Shown one piece after another: positions 15,717 through 25,000 of a DNA stretch of 54,760 nucleotides. Made by a program: the position numbers and the translations under genes. Position 1 is the first letter of the stretch, and each line of letters opens with the position of its first letter. The notes under the pieces were generated by a model. It saw only the letters and a list, made by a program, of their open reading frames with translations. It did not search any database and was not told the DNA's origin. The stretch is from Bacteroidota bacterium (GTDB lineage Bacteria > Bacteroidota > Bacteroidia > Flavobacteriales_F > PHOS-HE28), in NCBI GenBank assembly GCA_014584605.1, contig JACTMO010000040.1:1-54760 (forward strand), given 5' to 3'.

Positions 15717-16940
15717 ATGGCCAGCTCCCGCACCCGTACAAAACCCGCGCAGCGCAAGCGCACATCCGCCCCGAAAAAGGCGGCGCGCCCGGCGCGTACC
15801 GCGGCCACGCGCAAGGGGAAGGCCCCTCCCCGAACGGCCAAGGCCCGCAAGCCGGTCCCGAAACGTTCGGCGAACGCGAGACCTGCCGCGGCAGCCAAGC
15901 GGAGCAAAACCGGGCGCCGATCGGCTTCCAGGGTGAAACCGTCCCCGCGCGTACAGGTCGCAAAGAAGGCGGCCAGGCCCAGGGTCCGGAAGGCCGTGGC
16001 GGACAAGGGCCGTGGAAAAGCCGGTTCCTCGGCACGCCGCACTGCGGTGCGCAAGCGGACCACGGCCGGTCGAAGCGCCCCGATGGCCCGCAAGGCCGCC
16101 CCCCGGAAGGTCGTGAAGGCCGCGCGGAAGCCTGCGTCCACCGCGAAGAGGACGGCCCAGCGCAACCGCGTCGCCGCACCGCGCAAAGCGCACCGGCCGG
16201 CCCGCCCGGTGATGAAGTCCCCGGCGAAGGCGAAAGCGCCCGTACGGACCGCAGCAGCACCAAGGCCCTCCGCGCCACCCGCGAAGCCGACCCCGCCCCA
16301 GGCCAAGGCCAAGGTCGGAAAGGGCCAGGCCCGGCCGGTCGGCAAAGCGCCGACGCCACCGCCCGCAAAACCTGCGGCGGTGAAGCCGGCGGTGGCGAAG
16401 CCGACGGCTCCTGCCGCAAAGCCCGCCGCACCAGGCCCGAAGCCCGCGCCGAAAACAGCGCCGCGGACAGCCCCCGCCCCAAAGCCACCGCCCGCTCCGG
16501 TCCATGCCGTGATGATGGGTGTGGAACCCGTCCCACACCCCATCGGGCCATTGCGCCGTGCGTTGAAGGAACGGTACCAGGCGGAGTTCTACATGCGCGC
16601 CACCCCCAACGTGCTCTTCGAGCTCATCAGCACCCCCAGCGGGTTCAGCGAGTGGTTCTGCGACGACGTGAACGTGCGGGGGGACGAGTTCGCGTTCGAG
16701 TGGGACGGCGAGGTGCAGAAAGCCCTGTGCATCGGCCGCCGGGCGGGCGAGCTGATGCGCTTCCGCTGGCTCGACGACGAGGACCCCGGCGCCTTCTTCG
16801 AACTGCGCATCCGTATCGACCCCATGACGAACGACGTGGCCCTGGTGGTCACCGACCATGCCTGGCCGCAGGACATGGAGAGCGCGCGCCAGCTCTGGGC
16901 GTCGCAGGTGGCCCATCTCATGCGGGTGATCGGCTCCTGA
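15717..16940 (+). CDS. START-like domain protein with a long histone-H1-like N-terminal arm
   Basis: A 407-residue protein in two parts. Residues 1-263 are a low-complexity, strongly basic arm of Lys, Arg, Ala and Pro (for example KAARPARTAATRKGKAPPR and AAKPAAPGPKPAPKTAPR), with no acidic stretch, as in histone H1 tails. Residues about 281-407 are a START/SRPBCC-like domain (ALKERYQAEFYMRATPNVLF, STPSGFSEWFCDDVNVRG, FRWLDDEDPGAFFELRI), which in other Bacteroidota is a stand-alone protein of about 130 residues. One frame covers both parts without a stop, and the promoter-like TACCTTGT lies 7 bp before the first ATG. Internal ATGs near 16507 could give the START part alone. The arm suggests nucleic-acid binding; the ligand of the START part is unknown. 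The LptF/G gene follows. Confidence 0.85.
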   Translation: MASSRTRTKPAQRKRTSAPKKAARPARTAATRKGKAPPRTAKARKPVPKRSANARPAAAAKRSKTGRRSASRVKPSPRVQVAKKAARPRVRKAVADKGRGKAGSSARRTAVRKRTTAGRSAPMARKAAPRKVVKAARKPASTAKRTAQRNRVAAPRKAHRPARPVMKSPAKAKAPVRTAAAPRPSAPPAKPTPPQAKAKVGKGQARPVGKAPTPPPAKPAAVKPAVAKPTAPAAKPAAPGPKPAPKTAPRTAPAPKPPPAPVHAVMMGVEPVPHPIGPLRRALKERYQAEFYMRATPNVLFELISTPSGFSEWFCDDVNVRGDEFAFEWDGEVQKALCIGRRAGELMRFRWLDDEDPGAFFELRIRIDPMTNDVALVVTDHAWPQDMESARQLWASQVAHLMRVIGS

Positions 16941-16946
16941 GGCCGG

Positions 16947-16974
16947 TACCTTTGCGGTGCGGCGCCGCCGCACC
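16947..16974 (+). promoter_or_regulatory. lptF/G promoter -7 element and leader hairpin
   Basis: TACCTTTG at 16947-16954 is a perfect -7 element, six bases after the preceding stop. It is followed directly by a perfect hairpin, GGTGCGGC and GCCGCACC with a 3-base loop (16956-16974), and the ATG at 16983. The hairpin would form at the 5' end of the transcript. Confidence 0.7.
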
Positions 16975-16982
16975 CTTTGCCG

Positions 16983-18410
16983 ATGAAGCGTCTGCACCGC
17001 ATGATCGTCGCGGCCTATCTGGGGCCGCTGGTGGTCACCTTCGGCATCGTGCTCTTCATCCTGAGCATGCAGTTCCTGTGGAAGTACGTGGACGACCTGA
17101 TGGGCAAGGGACTGCCGTGGCACACCATCACCGAACTGCTGGTGTACGCCACGGCGAGCTTCGTCCCCCTGGCCCTGCCGCTGGCGGTGCTGCTCAGCTC
17201 GATCATGACCATGGGCGGGCTGGGCGAGAACAGCGAGCTGGTGCCGATGCGCTCGGCGGGCCTGCACCTGTTCCGCATCCTGCGCCCCCTGTTCGTGGTG
17301 GTGCTGCTGCTGGCGGGCCTGTCCTTCCTGTTCAGCAACAACGTGCTGCCCGTGGCCAACCTGCGCTTCCACAGCCTGCTGTGGGACGTGACGCGCAAGA
17401 AGCCGGCCATGAACCTGCGTCCCGGCGTTTTCTACAACGGCATCGACGGGTTGAGCATCCGGGTGCGGGACAAGGCCGAGGACGGCACGCTCGGCGACGT
17501 GCTCATCTACGACCATCGCGACCCCTTCCAGGGAAATCGCACCGTGGTACGTGCGCGCAGCGGCACCATGCAGCGCACCGCCGACGGCGGCAGCCTGCTC
17601 CTCACCCTGCGCGACGGCCATTTCTATGATGCCCGCGACCCCTCCGGCGGCAAAGGGCATCCCGACGCCCTGGTCCACGGCACCTTCGCCACCGACGTCC
17701 TGCGGCTGGACCTGAGCGGCCTGGGCCTGAAGCGGACCGACGAGGACCTGTTCCGGGACAACTACAAGATGCAGACCATCGGTCAGCTCTCGCGCACCGA
17801 GGACTCGTTGACCGCCGCGTTCGCCGAGCGGAAGGTCATGCAGGACGGTTACCTGCACAACGCCTTCCGCCCCTTGCGCGGCCATGCGCCGGGCGCTGCT
17901 GCGGCCATGACGACCGGCGGGGATGCGGCGCACCCGGCCGCCCTCTACGACCAGGCCATCGACATGGCGCGCGCCACGATGACCTTCCTGGAGCGCACCG
18001 ATGAAGAGCGCAAGGCGGCGCAGGAGCAGATCGCACGGCACCAGGTGGAATGGCACCGCAAGCCCATGCTCGCCGTGGCCTGCCTGATCTTCTTCTTCAT
18101 CGGCGCCCCGCTGGGGGCCATCATCCGCAAAGGCGGCATGGGCCTGCCCACCGTGTTCGCCATCGTCTTCTTCCTGATCTTCCACATCGTCTCCTTCAGC
18201 ACCGAGAAGCTCGTGATCAGCCTGAAGGTCCAGGCCTGGCCCGGCATGTGGACCAGCACCCTGGTGCTGCTGCCCATGGGTCTGTGGCTCACCTGGAAGG
18301 CGGCCACCGACAGTCCGCTGTTGGACCGTGATGCCTATTATCGCGGCTGGGACCGGGTAAGGTCCCTGTTGCGCGGACGGCGCGATGCGAATACTCCAGC
18401 TGTGCCATAA
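16983..18410 (+). CDS. LptF/LptG-family LPS-export permease
   Basis: A 475-residue inner-membrane protein of the YjgP/YjgQ (LptF/LptG) family, the transmembrane part of the ABC machine that extracts LPS from the inner membrane and hands it to the periplasmic bridge. Three N-terminal helices lie in residues 1-120 (MIVAAYLGPLVVTFGIVLFILSMQF; LLVYATASFVPLALPLAVLLSSIMTMGG; LRPLFVVVLLLAGLSFLFSN), then a long periplasmic beta domain from about 125 to 345, then three C-terminal helices (MLAVACLIFFFIGAPLGAI, VFAIVFFLIFHIVSF, STLVLLPMGLWLTW). E. coli homologues are about 360 residues; the extra length is in the periplasmic part. The following glycosyltransferase gene overlaps by 26 bp. Confidence 0.9.
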   Translation: MKRLHRMIVAAYLGPLVVTFGIVLFILSMQFLWKYVDDLMGKGLPWHTITELLVYATASFVPLALPLAVLLSSIMTMGGLGENSELVPMRSAGLHLFRILRPLFVVVLLLAGLSFLFSNNVLPVANLRFHSLLWDVTRKKPAMNLRPGVFYNGIDGLSIRVRDKAEDGTLGDVLIYDHRDPFQGNRTVVRARSGTMQRTADGGSLLLTLRDGHFYDARDPSGGKGHPDALVHGTFATDVLRLDLSGLGLKRTDEDLFRDNYKMQTIGQLSRTEDSLTAAFAERKVMQDGYLHNAFRPLRGHAPGAAAAMTTGGDAAHPAALYDQAIDMARATMTFLERTDEERKAAQEQIARHQVEWHRKPMLAVACLIFFFIGAPLGAIIRKGGMGLPTVFAIVFFLIFHIVSFSTEKLVISLKVQAWPGMWTSTLVLLPMGLWLTWKAATDSPLLDRDAYYRGWDRVRSLLRGRRDANTPAVP

Positions 18411-19584
18411 GCCTCCCTATCCGCCCATCGACGGCGGCAGCAAGGCCATGCACAACATCACCCGCGGCCTGCTGGCGGACGGCCATGCCGTGAAGGTGCT
18501 CTGCATCCACACCCCCAAGCATCCGCTGGACACCGAGGCCCTTCCCGCCGACTATGTGAAGGCCACCGACCATCAAGGCGTGTTCGTGGACACGCGCCTC
18601 AACGTGGTGGACGCCTTCACCGACCTCATCACCGCGGACAACTACAACATCAGCCGGTTCTTCTCGCCCGACATGGACATCGCCCTGATCCGCGTGCTCA
18701 GCGCGCAGACCTTCGATGTGGTGTTGCTGGAGAGCCTGTTCATGACCCCGTACATCCAGACCATCCGCCGGTACTCGGATGCCCTGGTGGTGCTGCGGTC
18801 GCACAACCTGGAGCACGTGCTGCAGGAGCGCATCGCCAGCGGTGAGCGCAACCCCATCAAGCGCCCCTACCGCCGTTTCCTGGCCCGCCAGCTGAAGGCG
18901 TACGAGATGGCCGTCCTGGACCGCGTGGACGGGGTGGCGGCCATCAGCCCGGCGGACGCCGCGCACTTCGAGGCCCACGGGACACGCACGCCCGTGGCCA
19001 CGGTCCCCTTCGGGGTGGACCCCGCCGAGCACGACCGGCCCCTGCCCGGCGGCCGCCCGGTGTTCTTCCACCTGGGCAGCATGGACTGGGAGCCCAACCT
19101 GGAGGGGGTGCGCTGGCTGGTGGCCGAGGTATGGCCTCGGCTGCTCGCCCGCCATCCCGAGGCCCGCCTGCACCTGGCCGGCAACCGCATGCCGGACGAC
19201 CTGCTGCGCCAGGACCAGCCCGGCTTGCAAGTGAAGGGGCGTGTGAAGAGCGCCGAACAATACATCGCCGACCGCCATGTGATGGTCGTGCCCCTGCACA
19301 GCGGAGGCGGCATGCGCGTGAAGATCATCGAGGGCATGGCCATGGGACGCTGCGTCATCAGCACCACCATCGGGGCCGAAGGCATCGCCGTGAAGGACGG
19401 GCACGACATCCTGCTGGCCGACACGCCCGCCGCCTTCGCACGCCAGATGGCGCGCACCCTGGATGAGCCGGGCCTGGTGGCCACCATCGGGGCCAACGCC
19501 CGCGCCACCATCGTGGCCCGCTACAGCGACAGCTGCATCATCGCCGACCTGGTGGCCTTCCTCCGCAGCCTGAAGCGCGCATGA
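18385..19584 (+). CDS. GT4-type glycosyltransferase (first of a tandem pair)
   Basis: A 399-residue GT-B fold retaining glycosyltransferase. The N-terminal acceptor half starts RILQLCHKPPYPPIDGGSKAMHNITRGL, the typical glycine-rich opening, and the donor half has GRPVFFHLGSMDWEPNLEGVRWL and the ExxxE-like sugar-nucleotide motif region GGGMRVKIIEGMAMGRCVISTTIGAEGI. No signal peptide; it acts at the cytoplasmic face. It begins inside the end of the LptF/G gene and its stop overlaps the next glycosyltransferase start (ATGA), so LPS export and glycan synthesis genes are transcribed together. The donor and acceptor sugars cannot be read from sequence. Confidence 0.9.
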   Translation: MRILQLCHKPPYPPIDGGSKAMHNITRGLLADGHAVKVLCIHTPKHPLDTEALPADYVKATDHQGVFVDTRLNVVDAFTDLITADNYNISRFFSPDMDIALIRVLSAQTFDVVLLESLFMTPYIQTIRRYSDALVVLRSHNLEHVLQERIASGERNPIKRPYRRFLARQLKAYEMAVLDRVDGVAAISPADAAHFEAHGTRTPVATVPFGVDPAEHDRPLPGGRPVFFHLGSMDWEPNLEGVRWLVAEVWPRLLARHPEARLHLAGNRMPDDLLRQDQPGLQVKGRVKSAEQYIADRHVMVVPLHSGGGMRVKIIEGMAMGRCVISTTIGAEGIAVKDGHDILLADTPAAFARQMARTLDEPGLVATIGANARATIVARYSDSCIIADLVAFLRSLKRA

Positions 19585-20783
19585 GGCTGCTCGTCCTGCT
19601 CTCGCGCGTGCCCTATCCGCTGGAAAAGGGCGACAAGCTGCGCGCCTACCACCTGGTGAAACGCCTGGCCGAGCGCCACGAGGTGCTCCTGCTCTGCCTC
19701 AGCGACCAGCGCATCCAGGAGGCCCACCTGGACCACCTCCGCAGCTTCTGCCACCACCTGGAGGTGATCCACCTGCCCCGCTGGCGCATCGTCTGGAAGC
19801 TCATCACCGCCGTCTTCTCCCGGCTGCCCTTCCAGGTGGCCTACTTCCACCATGCCGCCGCACAACGACGGGTGGACGAGCTCATCCACCGCTTCAAGCC
19901 CGACCATGTGCTGTGCCAGCTGGTGCGCACCACCGAATACGTGCGCTGGCATCTCACCACGCCCAAGACGCTGGACTACATGGACACGCTGAGCAAGGGC
20001 ATGGAGCGCCGCACCGAGACCTCCAGCCCCCTGCTGCGCCCGCTGTTGATGACCGAGACACGCCGCCTGCAGGCGTACGAGAACCTGATGTTCGACCTGT
20101 TCGACCACCGGATCATCATCTCCGCCCAGGACCGCGACTACCTGTACCACCCCGAACGCCACTGCATGACTGTGATCCCCAACGGGGTGGACACCGCGCA
20201 CTTCCATCCGATCCAGGGCCAGGTGACGCACGACCTGCTGTTCACCGGCAACATGAACTACCCGCCGAACATCGACAGCGTGCTTTACCTGGTGCATAAG
20301 GTGCTGCCCCTGGTGCGGCGCGAACGGCCCGATGTCTCGCTGTTGATCAGCGGAGTTGACCCCAGCCCCCGGGTGCGTCAGCTGGCCGAGGCGGACCCGC
20401 GCATCACCGTCACCGGCTGGGTGAAGGACATCCGCAGCAGCTATATGTCGGCGCGCATCTTCGTGGCCCCCATGCAGATCGGCACCGGCCTGCAGAACAA
20501 ATTGCTGGAGGCCATGGCCATGGGTATGCCCTGCATCACCTCCGCACTGGCCAACAACGCGGTGGGGGCCGTTCCCGGGGAGGGCATCCTGATCGGGCAT
20601 GGCCCGGCGGACTATGCGGCCCACATCCTGCACCTGCTGGCCGACGAGGAGGAGCGCCGCCGGATCGCGGCCAACGGCCACCGCCACGTGCTGGCCACCT
20701 TCGACTGGACCCGTGCCGCGGACACCCTCGACGGGCTGATCACGGCTCCCCTGCGTACGGCGCCTCCCCTGCCGATGGGCTAA
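19581..20783 (+). CDS. GT4-type glycosyltransferase (second of the pair)
   Basis: A 400-residue GT-B fold glycosyltransferase related to the first but clearly diverged. The opening [34 protein letters not shown] matches the acceptor half of PEP-CTERM/exopolysaccharide-type sugar transferases; [13 protein letters not shown] joins the halves; the donor-binding end is [25 protein letters not shown]. The 4-bp overlap with the preceding gene means coupling. Its TAA stop (20781-20783) is at the same time the first three bases of the ribBA -7 element, a very tight packing of signals. Confidence 0.9.
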   Translation: MRLLVLLSRVPYPLEKGDKLRAYHLVKRLAERHEVLLLCLSDQRIQEAHLDHLRSFCHHLEVIHLPRWRIVWKLITAVFSRLPFQVAYFHHAAAQRRVDELIHRFKPDHVLCQLVRTTEYVRWHLTTPKTLDYMDTLSKGMERRTETSSPLLRPLLMTETRRLQAYENLMFDLFDHRIIISAQDRDYLYHPERHCMTVIPNGVDTAHFHPIQGQVTHDLLFTGNMNYPPNIDSVLYLVHKVLPLVRRERPDVSLLISGVDPSPRVRQLAEADPRITVTGWVKDIRSSYMSARIFVAPMQIGTGLQNKLLEAMAMGMPCITSALANNAVGAVPGEGILIGHGPADYAAHILHLLADEEERRRIAANGHRHVLATFDWTRAADTLDGLITAPLRTAPPLPMG

Positions 20784-20788
20784 CTTTG
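20781..20788 (+). promoter_or_regulatory. ribBA -7 element (TAACTTTG) overlapping the upstream stop
   Basis: A perfect TAnnTTTG whose TAA is the stop codon of the glycosyltransferase. A short hairpin, TCCGGC and GCCGGA (20796-20813), follows before the ATG at 20819. The leader is far too short for an FMN riboswitch. Confidence 0.7.
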
Positions 20789-20818
20789 CCGCCGCTCCGG
20801 CGCTCGTGCCGGACACCC

Positions 20819-22048
20819 ATGCCCATGAACGACATCCGGCTGGACCCCATCGAGGAGGCCATCGCCGACATCCGCGCCGGCAAGGTGGTGATCGTGGTGG
20901 ACGACGAGGACCGGGAGAACGAAGGCGACCTGGTCACCGCGGCGCGCAACGCCACACCCGAGCTGGTGAACTTCATGGCCCGGCACGGACGCGGCCTCAT
21001 CTGCGCGCCGCTCACCGAGGAGCGCTGCGAACAGCTCGGCCTGGCCCTGATGGTGCGCGACAACACGGCCTTGCACGAGACACCCTTCACCGTGAGCGTG
21101 GACGTGAAGGGCCGCGGCACCACCACGGGCATCTCGGCCCATGACCGGGCCGCCACCATCCAGGCCCTGATCGATCCGGCCACCGCTGCCGTCGACCTCG
21201 CACGCCCCGGGCACATCTTTCCCTTGAAGGCCCGCAATGGCGGTGTGCTGCGCCGCGCCGGCCACACCGAGGCCGCCGTGGACCTGGCCCGCCTGGCCGG
21301 CATGGAGCCTGCAGGCGTGATCGTGGAGATCCTCAACGAGGACGGTACCATGGCCCGGCTGCCCGAGCTGCGCGAAATGGCCGACCGCTTCGACCTGAAG
21401 CTCGTCAGCATCGCCGACCTGGTGGCCTACCGCATGCGGACCGAGAGCCTGGTGGAACCACAGGTGGAGGTGCAGCTGCCCACCGCCTTCGGCGACTTCA
21501 CCCTGCATGCGTTCCGCCAGACCAACACCGGGGAGGAGCACCTCGCCTTGGTGAAGGGCAGCTGGCGTGCGGACGAACCCGTGCTGGTGCGTGTGCACAG
21601 CAGCTGCGTCACCGGCGACATCTTCGGCAGCTGCCGCTGCGACTGCGGGCCGCAGCTTCACCGGGCCATGGAGATGATCGATGCGGCCGGCAAGGGGGTC
21701 ATCGTGTACATGCAGCAGGAAGGCCGGGGCATCGGGCTCATCAACAAGCTGAAGGCGTACAAGCTGCAGGAGGAGGGGGCCGATACCGTGGAGGCCAACC
21801 TGATGCTGGGCTTCGACATGGACGCCCGGGACTACGGCGTGGGGGCCCAGGTGCTGCACGCGCTCGGCGTGCGGCGCATGCGGTTGCTCACCAACAACCC
21901 GCGCAAGCGCACCGGCCTCATCGGCTACGGCCTGGAGATCACCGAGAACGTGGCGATCGAGATCGACGCCAACCCGCACAACGAGCGCTACCTCCGCACC
22001 AAGAAGCACAAGCTGGGGCACTTGCTCCGCCTGGGCGACCGGGCCTGA
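20819..22048 (+). CDS. ribBA: bifunctional 3,4-dihydroxy-2-butanone-4-phosphate synthase / GTP cyclohydrolase II
   Basis: A 409-residue two-domain enzyme supplying both precursors of riboflavin. The RibB domain is residues about 8-210: [12 protein letters not shown], the catalytic-site [13 protein letters not shown] and [32 protein letters not shown]. The RibA domain follows: [23 protein letters not shown] with the three zinc Cys residues, [21 protein letters not shown] and the GTP-binding [15 protein letters not shown]. Starts at 20819 or 20825 (both ATG) fit the promoter. Its last base is directly followed by the last base of the convergent tamB gene, with no gap. Confidence 0.96.
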   Translation: MPMNDIRLDPIEEAIADIRAGKVVIVVDDEDRENEGDLVTAARNATPELVNFMARHGRGLICAPLTEERCEQLGLALMVRDNTALHETPFTVSVDVKGRGTTTGISAHDRAATIQALIDPATAAVDLARPGHIFPLKARNGGVLRRAGHTEAAVDLARLAGMEPAGVIVEILNEDGTMARLPELREMADRFDLKLVSIADLVAYRMRTESLVEPQVEVQLPTAFGDFTLHAFRQTNTGEEHLALVKGSWRADEPVLVRVHSSCVTGDIFGSCRCDCGPQLHRAMEMIDAAGKGVIVYMQQEGRGIGLINKLKAYKLQEEGADTVEANLMLGFDMDARDYGVGAQVLHALGVRRMRLLTNNPRKRTGLIGYGLEITENVAIEIDANPHNERYLRTKKHKLGHLLRLGDRA

Positions 22049-25000
22049 TCAGGGCGCCCCCTCCTGCCCCGCCGGGTCCTGGGCTGCGGGCACCTTGGCT
22101 GCCTTGCGCCGGAAGCCGAGCATGCCGGTGAAGTTGCGCCAGAACTCGCGCAGCGTGTCGAAGTCCTCGCGGTAGGCCAGACCGGCCCCCTGGGTGGTGG
22201 CCGCCTGGTCCGCCTGGTTCAGGTTGCGGTCGTTGCTCTGGCTGTAAGCCTTGAGGCGAATGCGACCGTCGTTGGTCAGCAGGTACTCCAGCTGGAAATC
22301 GCCCACCAGCGCGTTGCTCTGCTGCCCGCTCCCCGACCCGTACTGCACGCCCACGTTGGTGCTCAGCACCAGCCGCTCGTCGAACAGCTGGGTGCTCACG
22401 GCAAGCTCCAGTTCGTCCTGCGTGAGCGCATCACCCGGCCGGTAGTTGAAGCCCAGGTCCACGTCGTTGCTCAGCCGGCTCAGCCAGTTGCTCACCTGGT
22501 TGCTGAGCAGCTCGCTGCCCGAGGTGCCCACCACGTTGCCGCGCGCCACACTGGGCCCGGAGGCCGCCCCCAAGCGGTCCACCGGCAGGAAGCGGTTGAG
22601 CACGATCAGGCTGAACACCTGCCGGTTCATCTCGTCCGGTTCGCTCAACACGCTGTTCACCTGGGTGCGCACGCCCTCGTCCACCGACGGCAGGCGCACA
22701 TCGAACCCGATCTCCGGGTTGGCCAGCCGGTCCGTCAGGCGCATCACCACCTCCACGGGCACCCGCTTGCCCAGGCCGTCGGCGCGCTCGGCCGGGATGA
22801 TGTCCACCAGCGGCGCACGCAACTTGTACACCGCGTTCAGGGCCAGCTGGGCGTCCAGCGGATCGCCGTACCAGGTGATGTTCCCCCCGGGGTCCACGTC
22901 GAAGCGCTTGTTCACCACGTTGCGCAGCGTGAAGAGGTAGGAGCCGTCCACCACTTCCATGTCCCCGCGCATGGACAGGTTGCCCGTGGGGCTCACGGTC
23001 AGCGCCAGGTTGCCCCGGCCACGGCCGCTCAGGATGTCGCCCACGGTGGGGTCGAAGATGAGCTCGAAGCGTGCGTCCGGGGTCACTTCCACGTTCAGGT
23101 CGAGACGCACGCCGCTGAGGTCCACCGGGGCCTCCAGGGAGTCGATGTCCATGTCGCCCGCATGGAAGTGCACGAAGTCGATCGCGCTGAGGTCCTTGCC
23201 CGTGCCCAAGGGCAGGCTGATGGTGGTGCCCGGGGCCGTGCTTCCGTTGAACACCACTTCCAGGTTGTCCTGGTAGCCGCTCACCTGAAGGTCGCCGGTG
23301 GCGTATGCCTTGCCGTAGAAGAGCTCGTTGTCGTTGACCGTGGTGTTCAAGCAGAGGAAGCGGTCGAGTTCCAGGGTCACGTCGTAGTCCCAATGCGCAA
23401 AGCCCCGGTGGTTGATGGTGCCCACGGCGCGGGCCGTCCGGCCCTCCTGGTCCTTGACGCGCACCAGGTCGAGCCAGAAACCGTCCGGCCTGATCCGCAC
23501 GCGGTCGCTCAGGCTGTAGAAGGTGTTGAGGTAGTCGATCCGCAGGCCGGCCTCGTCCAGCAGCGCCTCACCCTCCACGCGTGGTTCGGCGAGGCGGCCG
23601 CCCACGCGCACATCGCCTGTGACCCGCCCCTGGATGTCGCTGACGCCTTCGGGCAGGTAGGGCCCGATGAAGGCCAGGTCGAAGGAGTCGAGCTCCAGGA
23701 CCAGGTCCAGCTGCTCGACCTCGGCCTGCGGCGCGATGCGACCGCCGAACTCCAGGGCCTTCAAGGTGCCGCGTTGCAGGGTGCCGCTCACGTTCATCTC
23801 CCGGCTCTGGTTCCGCCAGTTGGCCGCGAACACAATGTCGCCCACCGGGTGCCGGTCCACCTTGAGGGAGTCCACGCACAAGTAGCTCAACAGGCGCGGA
23901 TCACCCAGGAGGTCGAAGATCCGGCCTTCGCCACTCACTGTTCCGCTGAGCGACGGCCCCTGGTAATAGGGGCGCAGGTGCTTGAGGCGCACCCCTTCCA
24001 GGTTGAAGGCCAGGGAGCGCTCCGGATCGTTGGCGAGCCAGCCGTCCAAGGCGATGTGCTCCGCCTCGTTGACCACCGACAGATGCCCCACCTCCAGGCC
24101 ACCGTCGTGGTAGTGCAGGCGCGCCGCTTCCGGATTCCTCCATGTACCAAGGCCGAGCTGCACCGAACTGGGCAGCAGGTCCAGTTCCACATCCTCGCGG
24201 CTGTTGACCATTCCGGCCACGCGCAGGTCGCCTCGCGTGTTGTGGGTGCTTCCGTCCCACGCCAGGCGCAGCTCCACTTCGTCCTGGTAGGCCTTGCCGG
24301 AGAGGTCGATCCCGTCGAAGAAGGTGCTGTCCGACAACTGCTGGCGCTGGCTGCGCATGCTGAAGGCCAGCAGGTCCAGCGTCCGGTCCACGATCAGCTG
24401 CACCGAGTCGCCACCCACCGACCCGTAGGCGATGCGCGGCAGGTCCGCACTGAGGGCCATGTCGAAGGTGCGCGAATCGAACCGCCCTTGGAAACGGGCG
24501 TCCGGAGCAAGCTCCAGACCCGGCACGAGTCGCCCGACCAACGGCTCGGCCCGCTTCACATGCACGTCGAAGGCGAAATACTGCTCTTCCAGATCGTACT
24601 TCACCTGGTCGGACAGCGCGGGGAAGATGCTGTACACCACGCTGGTGAAGGCCACCGGCAGGCGTGTGGGCAGGAAGGTCCCCTGTACCTGGGCGTCCAG
24701 CAGATCGGACCGCAAGGAGAGCAGGGGCTCCCCGTGCTGCCGGTCGCTGGCCAGCTCCACGTCGCCGAGGTCCAGCACGCCACGGTCGTCGCAATAGGTC
24801 AGGTCCTCGATCGCCAACCGGCCCTTGAGGCTGTCCGGTGCCAGTTCGCCCCGGGCGCGCACGAGCCCGCTCACCTCGCCCAGATGGAGCTTGGGCAGGA
24901 TGTTGAGCTCGTGCAGGTCCGCGCGGTCCACCTGTGCGGTGAAATCCACCTTGGGCCAGCGACCGCGCAGATCGGCCAGGCCATCGAAGCGCAGCTTGAG

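Noticed and set aside
20789-20818. A possible FMN riboswitch before ribBA
   Set aside because: The leader is only about 30 bases; the FMN aptamer needs over 100 and its conserved blocks are not present.
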